From: Dicyema japonicum
Taxonomy: Eukaryota > Dicyemida > Rhombozoa > Dicyemidae
Assembly: GCA_011109175.1 (NCBI GenBank)
Contig: RDEW01000061.1
Span: 188,244 to 252,243 of the forward strand
Direction: 5' to 3'
Length of the DNA stretch: 64,000 nucleotides
This document shows positions 59,391-64,000 of the stretch, in pieces. Within the stretch, counting starts at the first letter, position 1, and every line of letters begins with the position of its first letter. Under the pieces are notes generated by a model that was given only the letters and a program-made list of their open reading frames with translations, was not told where the DNA came from and made no database searches. Made by a program: the position numbers and the translations under genes.

Positions 59391-60560
59391 AATGAACTGC
59401 GGGCTTTACGACTATCTTCCAAGCGTCTTAGAATTCAGGATTTGTGTCTATGCTCTGGAAACAAATCGACAATAATTGACTTTTAAATCTATCAAGGACC
59501 CGCATAACCCAGTATTCTTTAGATCAATTTCCCTCCTTTTTGCTATAAGGATCTTCGAGAGATACAACTGGATATACCTTAGCTGGAAGATACGCTAGTC
59601 CTGTTCTATGAAGATGACATAATCCTCGCGCCTCGGGATAAAAATATCACCTCAGCCTCAGTCCGTCTTTAAACACAGTTAGATTCTCTCTAGAATCTTG
59701 GATATCAAACAATCACCTATCCCCTTCATAGTTCAGCATCACGATATTCACTTCGACTGACGTTGACTAAACGTTAAACCGGAGCAGAAAATTTTCGAGG
59801 AAGTCCTCCCTGTCTCAAAAATACCTAAATCTTAGGAGTAATCTACGACCAATGCTTTACATTCTCCTCCCACGTGGACCGTCTGTTGGAAAAACAAACA
59901 AAAAAATGAGCTTCTTCCACGTGGTGGCTGGATCTATCTTCGGCCAGGACAAGGAAACCCTCAGAATAATCTACAAACAATATATCAGGACGACCTTGAA
60001 CTACGGGAGCCCATCCTGGGCCTCAACACTCGTAGTCAGAAACATCCAAAAAGTTCAGAGTCCAAAATAGAGCTTTTCAAACACTTATTAAATGAAACAA
60101 ATTCGACACCCCTGAAATTCATCATTTTCCTGCTAGAAAATCATCTCTGTATGAGAAACCTCCAATTCTTAAACGAAACCACACCACCCTTGCCACTTCC
60201 TGACTTAAACGAAGAAATTCAGAAAGATAATTCCACCACAACGTATCAGTTTCGTTAATTGACTAAATTCCTTGGCCACATCACTATAAAACCAAGTCAA
60301 GACAATACATGATCACATCTCTACTAAAGCCTTTCGAAGACTGTTCTGGAACGATCTGCTGGATGACCTTCCTCCATTGGTTAATGAATCGGAGACTACC
60401 TTAGACAGAATCGAAGAAGACTCTAGCCCAACTACGTTCTGGGAACTTCTTCCTTAGAGAAGAGTTGGGCTCTTGGAAATTTTCTCCTGCACGGGACCTC
60501 CTATGGATATCGAAGCCTATTAGTAGCGTCAAGCATTAGCTACAAGACGTCTGAAAACGG
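59391..60560 (+). mobile_element. Degraded Jockey/CR1-type LINE fragment
   Basis: FYEDDIILAPRD near 59,605 replaces the usual YADD, so the catalytic tyrosine/alanine context is lost. The region SIFGQDKETLRIIYKQYIRT and LNYGSPSWAST follows at 59,930-60,030, clearly homologous to 54.7 kb and 15.1 kb. Stops are frequent. Confidence 0.7.
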
Positions 60561-61890
60561 CCTGCCTCTTACAAAGTAGCGATGATTGGAAACAAATTTA
60601 ATGACTATGAGCGCAGAATAATCACCATGAATACTCTCAAATAGAAAACTGACTAGCTCTGTTTCCGGACTGGCTTTGAAGGGCGAACATTACCAAAAGA
60701 ACTCAGTAAAATATTTGATTTTGAATTTCTGAAAACGCTAACTAATTTCATTTCATCTTTACAAAACTGAATTTTGCACAAATACTCTTGGAAACATTAC
60801 AAAGGAGCTTTGTATGACAATATAACACTGTACACAGAACATTGAGCTAATCACCAATTACGATTGTGTTGCTTTTGGAACAAACTTACTTAGGTCGTGA
60901 CTAGGATCACTCCTCTCATGTCGACAGAAAATTCGACAGTCTTTCATCCATAGTAAAAAATCTCATGTCAGTCGAATCTATCGAAAGTGTATTGGATCTT
61001 GATGAAAATACTACTAAGAGAGTCTGAATCAAGTTTCTTTTATATCTATCTCATTGCATTGATAGAATTTTTTAAAACGTACTTTGAAAATATACATCCA
61101 GCAGTTTTATGGAAAGAAACAATGAATATTCCATAAATATTGCATTGAACATTATCGGAACCATCCATAAACAGAAATCAAATGTCACTAAAAAATTAAA
61201 AAAACTATCTATCCAACAGAATGAGTTGTACCTTAAAAAAGTTGTTAACATTTGAAATCTGTTACTTGCAGATATTTAAAAAAACTACCAAAATCAGCAA
61301 AAAGATTAAAAAATCGGATAATGGTGAATAAAATTGAAAAATACAAAAATTATGCGAGAATTTACATAGCAATATGCTTACTTAACAAAAACAATGTCTT
61401 CAAGAACGTTACAGTTCTCGACGAGAAAAAATAATAGTTATGAGTAGGAATGAGAAAGTGGAGATTTTTCAACACACTTCAAAAGATTATTATTTTATGT
61501 GAATCTGAGGATTAAGTTTATGATAAAAGTCACACTATCAGTCTAAGAAGTGATAACAACGCGGGAAACTTAATACAAGAAATCTCAAACAACAAAGGTT
61601 AATAATATAAAATCGTCACGCCCCTATATATTAACAACATACAAGCTGCATATTGAAGATCTTCTTTTTAATCTTTTCTGAAGTATTTTTGAAAATTTTG
61701 AATCACTTTATGGGACTCTAATAATCTCTTTATCTGATAAAAAATTTCTTTGGTCAAATTTTTATGTTTATCGCTCATTAGACATTTCTTTAAAATTATT
61801 ACTTGCAAGAAATCTATAGATTCAAAAAAATAAAAATTTATGTTCTAAATAGTATCTAATTTTTTTAATAAATTCTAAAAAATAATTGTT
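60561..61890. other. Intergenic; two small unassigned frames
   Basis: A basic 60-codon frame at 61,252-61,434 (+) and a 36-codon frame near 61,770-61,660 (-, MSDKHKNLTKEIFYQIKRLL) are open but match nothing I know. Confidence 0.3.
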
Positions 61891-61894
61891 TTAT

Positions 61895-62142
61895 TTAAGC
61901 ACTCCCGATAAGTCAAAAAAATTAATTAAGCTTCCCTTGTGCATGTTGATAACAATCTCGTAATTATCCTCTTCCAAGTATCCCTGTTTCTTGCTTTTTC
62001 TCTTAAGTAGCCAAGGTCTTCTGCATTTTCAAGTTTCTTTTTGATATTTTCAGTTCCTGATCGAAATAGATGGTATTGTAGATCTTGGCCTTCCATGGAA
62101 TGTTCCTCCGCATTGTTTGAAGTATGTTTACATTGCGATATA
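61895..62142 (-). mobile_element. RTE-like LINE 3'-terminal fragment
   Basis: The sequence from 'gcactcccgataagtcaaaa' to the 'cattgcgatatattattatt' junction is a diverged copy of the first about 250 bases of the neighbouring element (62,165 onward). It sits head-to-tail with it, separated by an ATT run. Confidence 0.75.
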
Positions 62143-64000
62143 TTATTATTATTATTATTTAAAGCACTCCCGAGAAGTCATAAAATTAATCAAGCCTCCC
62201 TTGTGCCGTATTTCTAGCCATCCTCTCTATCAGCCTTTTCCAGGACCCTCTACTTCGTGCCAGTTCCCTTAAGGTATCTAGGTCGTCTGCGGAAGTGAGC
62301 TTCAGTCCCACAGCCGACAGGTCTCCATTCAAAATAGTTGGGAGTGTGACTCTTGGTCTTCCACGGAAACCGGCTCCCGTATGCATTAGGTAGTTTTCCA
62401 TGGCGATATTCGCGGGTACTTGAGCATTTAGACGTAAGATATGTCCAAAGAGACTCCATCTTGATCTGAAGATCTCCTCGGATAGTATACCAGATTTGCA
62501 CTTCGAGTAGAGGTCATTGTTTGAGATCTTCTTAGGCCACTTGATCTTGATTACTGATTTCAATTGTGTCCTGTGGAAAGCGTCAAGACGGTCCATCTCT
62601 TGTTTAGAGATTCCCCAAGTGCCTGAATTGTAGGTCAGGACGGGGATGACAAAAGCCTTATATATTCTGAGTTTGGTGTTTAATCCCATCCTCTTCTTAT
62701 GACCCCACATATTCGATACTTTCTTTAGTGCACACATTGCGAGGATTTTCCTCCGAGAAACATCTTCTGAGTCCCCGAGAAGCGAACCCACCTTCTTTTG
62801 CTTTCTCCAAGACTCGTCCGATCTTCGATCATTGCGTGTAAGTGTTGTGAACTCTGTTTTATCGGTGTTAACGGTTAAGAACCATTTCGAGAATACGTGT
62901 GGAAGAACGTTAAGCATGTGTTGAAGTACTTGAATATCCTCAGAAACAAAGTCCAGGTCGTCCGCGTAGATTATCTCGTTATAATTGTTGCCAACCAGGG
63001 GTCTGAACTCTCTTAGTGCGGCCTCAAGGTAGACAATAAAGAGGACCGGGGATAGTGAGTCCCCCTGTGGAACTCCACGTGAGGTCGAAAAAAAGTTAGA
63101 GGTAGAGTCACCAATTTTGACGGCAAGTTGAGTGTTCCGCATGAGTAAGTGTATTATTTTGACATCGTCAGGCAGTAGAAAACTCTCCAACACTTCCATA
63201 AGTTTTCCACGGTCCACCGAGTCGAACGCACGGGACATGTCGATACCAAGTATCTCAATAGATTTTTTGTATTTTTGGCACAGGGCACAATACCACCTGT
63301 GCCCCCATACCACGTCAGCCGTGGACCTGCCCGTCCGGAATCCACTTTGGCCGTCCGAAAGAAATATGTTCACCCTCTCCTTTATTCGGTTTAAAGCAAT
63401 GAGGGATAATGTTTTTCGTATGGAGGTTAGGAGTATAATAGGTCTGAAGTTGTGAGGGGGCCTTTACTTTTTCCCGGTTTTTGTAGTGGAATTAGCCACC
63501 CTTTTCCCAGTTCCAGTTCATCTGCACCCTCGAGAGACCGGTTGAAAATGTTAGTAATCATTTCAATTAGCTCCTCCGGGCCGTATTGTAAAAGTTCTGC
63601 AGTAATGAAGTCTGGTCCGGCAGATCTTCCGGTATTTAATTTTTTAATAGCTTGTTGAGTTTCGGATATGGTAATAGGGCTAGTTAGAGTGTACTTGTAA
63701 GACTTCCGAGATTTCATTGCTTGGTCAGCCGCGTCCTGTTTGTTGAACATAAGGTCAAAATGGGATGCCAGAACGTTTGCTTTGTTAATGGTCCCGATAA
63801 CGTCGTGACCAAGGTTGTCATGGACAGTTAACGAAATTGGACAGTTTTCTCTGCTAAGAAGCCGGATTGCTTTGAACATTCTTGGTCCGTTCTTGTACTT
63901 TAATATGTCTGAGATTTTCTCCTCAGCTTCATTTTTGGCAAGGAATCTTTGTATTTGTTTGATCTTCGTTAAGACTCTCCCTCTCTGGGTGCGCAGTACT
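62143..64000 (-). mobile_element. RTE-like LINE, mostly intact RT, runs off window
   Basis: A continuous 395-codon frame at 63373-62186 covers the RT core and C-terminus: GQSGFRTGRSTADVVWGHRW, ILGIDMSRAFDSVDRGKLME, SRGVPQGDSLSPVLFIVYLE, the catalytic IIYADDLDFVS, WPKKISNNDLY, RWSLFGHILRL and FRGRPRVTLP. One frameshift near 63,400 separates it from 63879-63427 (NTGRSAGPDFITAELLQYGP). The endonuclease lies beyond the window. The 3' end is an ATT/TAA repeat (62,143-62,160). It is the least damaged LINE here. Confidence 0.92.

Noticed and set aside
1-64000. CRISPR array, prokaryotic operon or plasmid features
   Set aside because: Introns, 5S array, SINEs and LINEs show eukaryotic nuclear DNA; the 44-bp repeat has no unique spacers.

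Overview
This is a eukaryotic, AT-rich nuclear window, most probably from a small-genome animal. Ten or so protein genes can be rebuilt by hand. Their exons are separated by extremely short GT...AG introns, mostly 20-30 nt with a few of 45-49 nt, and they use the universal genetic code. Introns this short, together with ordinary animal genes (HSPBAP1, SRA1, TBCE, TSEN54, PUS1, NIFK and transportin/importin-13 relatives) and animal-type non-LTR retrotransposons, tRNA-derived SINEs and a hAT transposon, point most naturally to a dicyemid mesozoan. That assignment is an inference.

Layout. 1-3 kb: a repeat remnant, then a PUS1-like tRNA pseudouridine synthase (+). 3-6.1 kb: a broken but nearly full-length RTE-like LINE (+). 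6.9 kb: tRNA-Cys (-). 7.7 kb: a tRNA-derived SINE. 8.7-9.9 kb: an HSPBAP1-like JmjC gene (+). 10-14.2 kb: a Jockey-like LINE (-) with a CCHC ORF1. 14.2-14.6 kb: a degenerate 5S gene fused to a duplicated exon block of the HSPBAP1 gene. 14.7-19 kb: LINE remnants around a tiny one-pass membrane protein gene at 16.5 kb. 20.5-22.1 kb: TBCE (-). 22.3-25.2 kb: TE remnants. 25.8-26.7 kb: TSEN54 and a 60-aa membrane protein (+). 27.5-28.7 kb: a WD40-repeat protein (-). 29.3-36.3 kb: a tandem 5S rDNA array of about 1.9-kb units with an assembly gap. 38.3-41.1 kb: a Jockey-like LINE split by a hAT transposon. 43.6-44.0 kb: SRA1 (-). 44-51 kb: LINE/SINE debris, an inverted-repeat element, a broken bHLH gene and a 44-bp minisatellite. 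51.6 kb: an orphan 5S gene. 52.7-57.7 kb: a karyopherin gene (-) with a TE-filled gap. 58.2-58.7 kb: NIFK-like RRM protein (-). 59-64 kb: LINE copies, the last running off the window end.

The identified genes are unlinked housekeeping functions: tRNA modification and splicing, tubulin folding, nuclear transport and nucleolar RNA binding. There is no operon or pathway. The most unusual content is the population of ultra-short introns, the movement of a host exon block into a 5S locus, and conserved non-5S sequence inside the 5S repeat unit.
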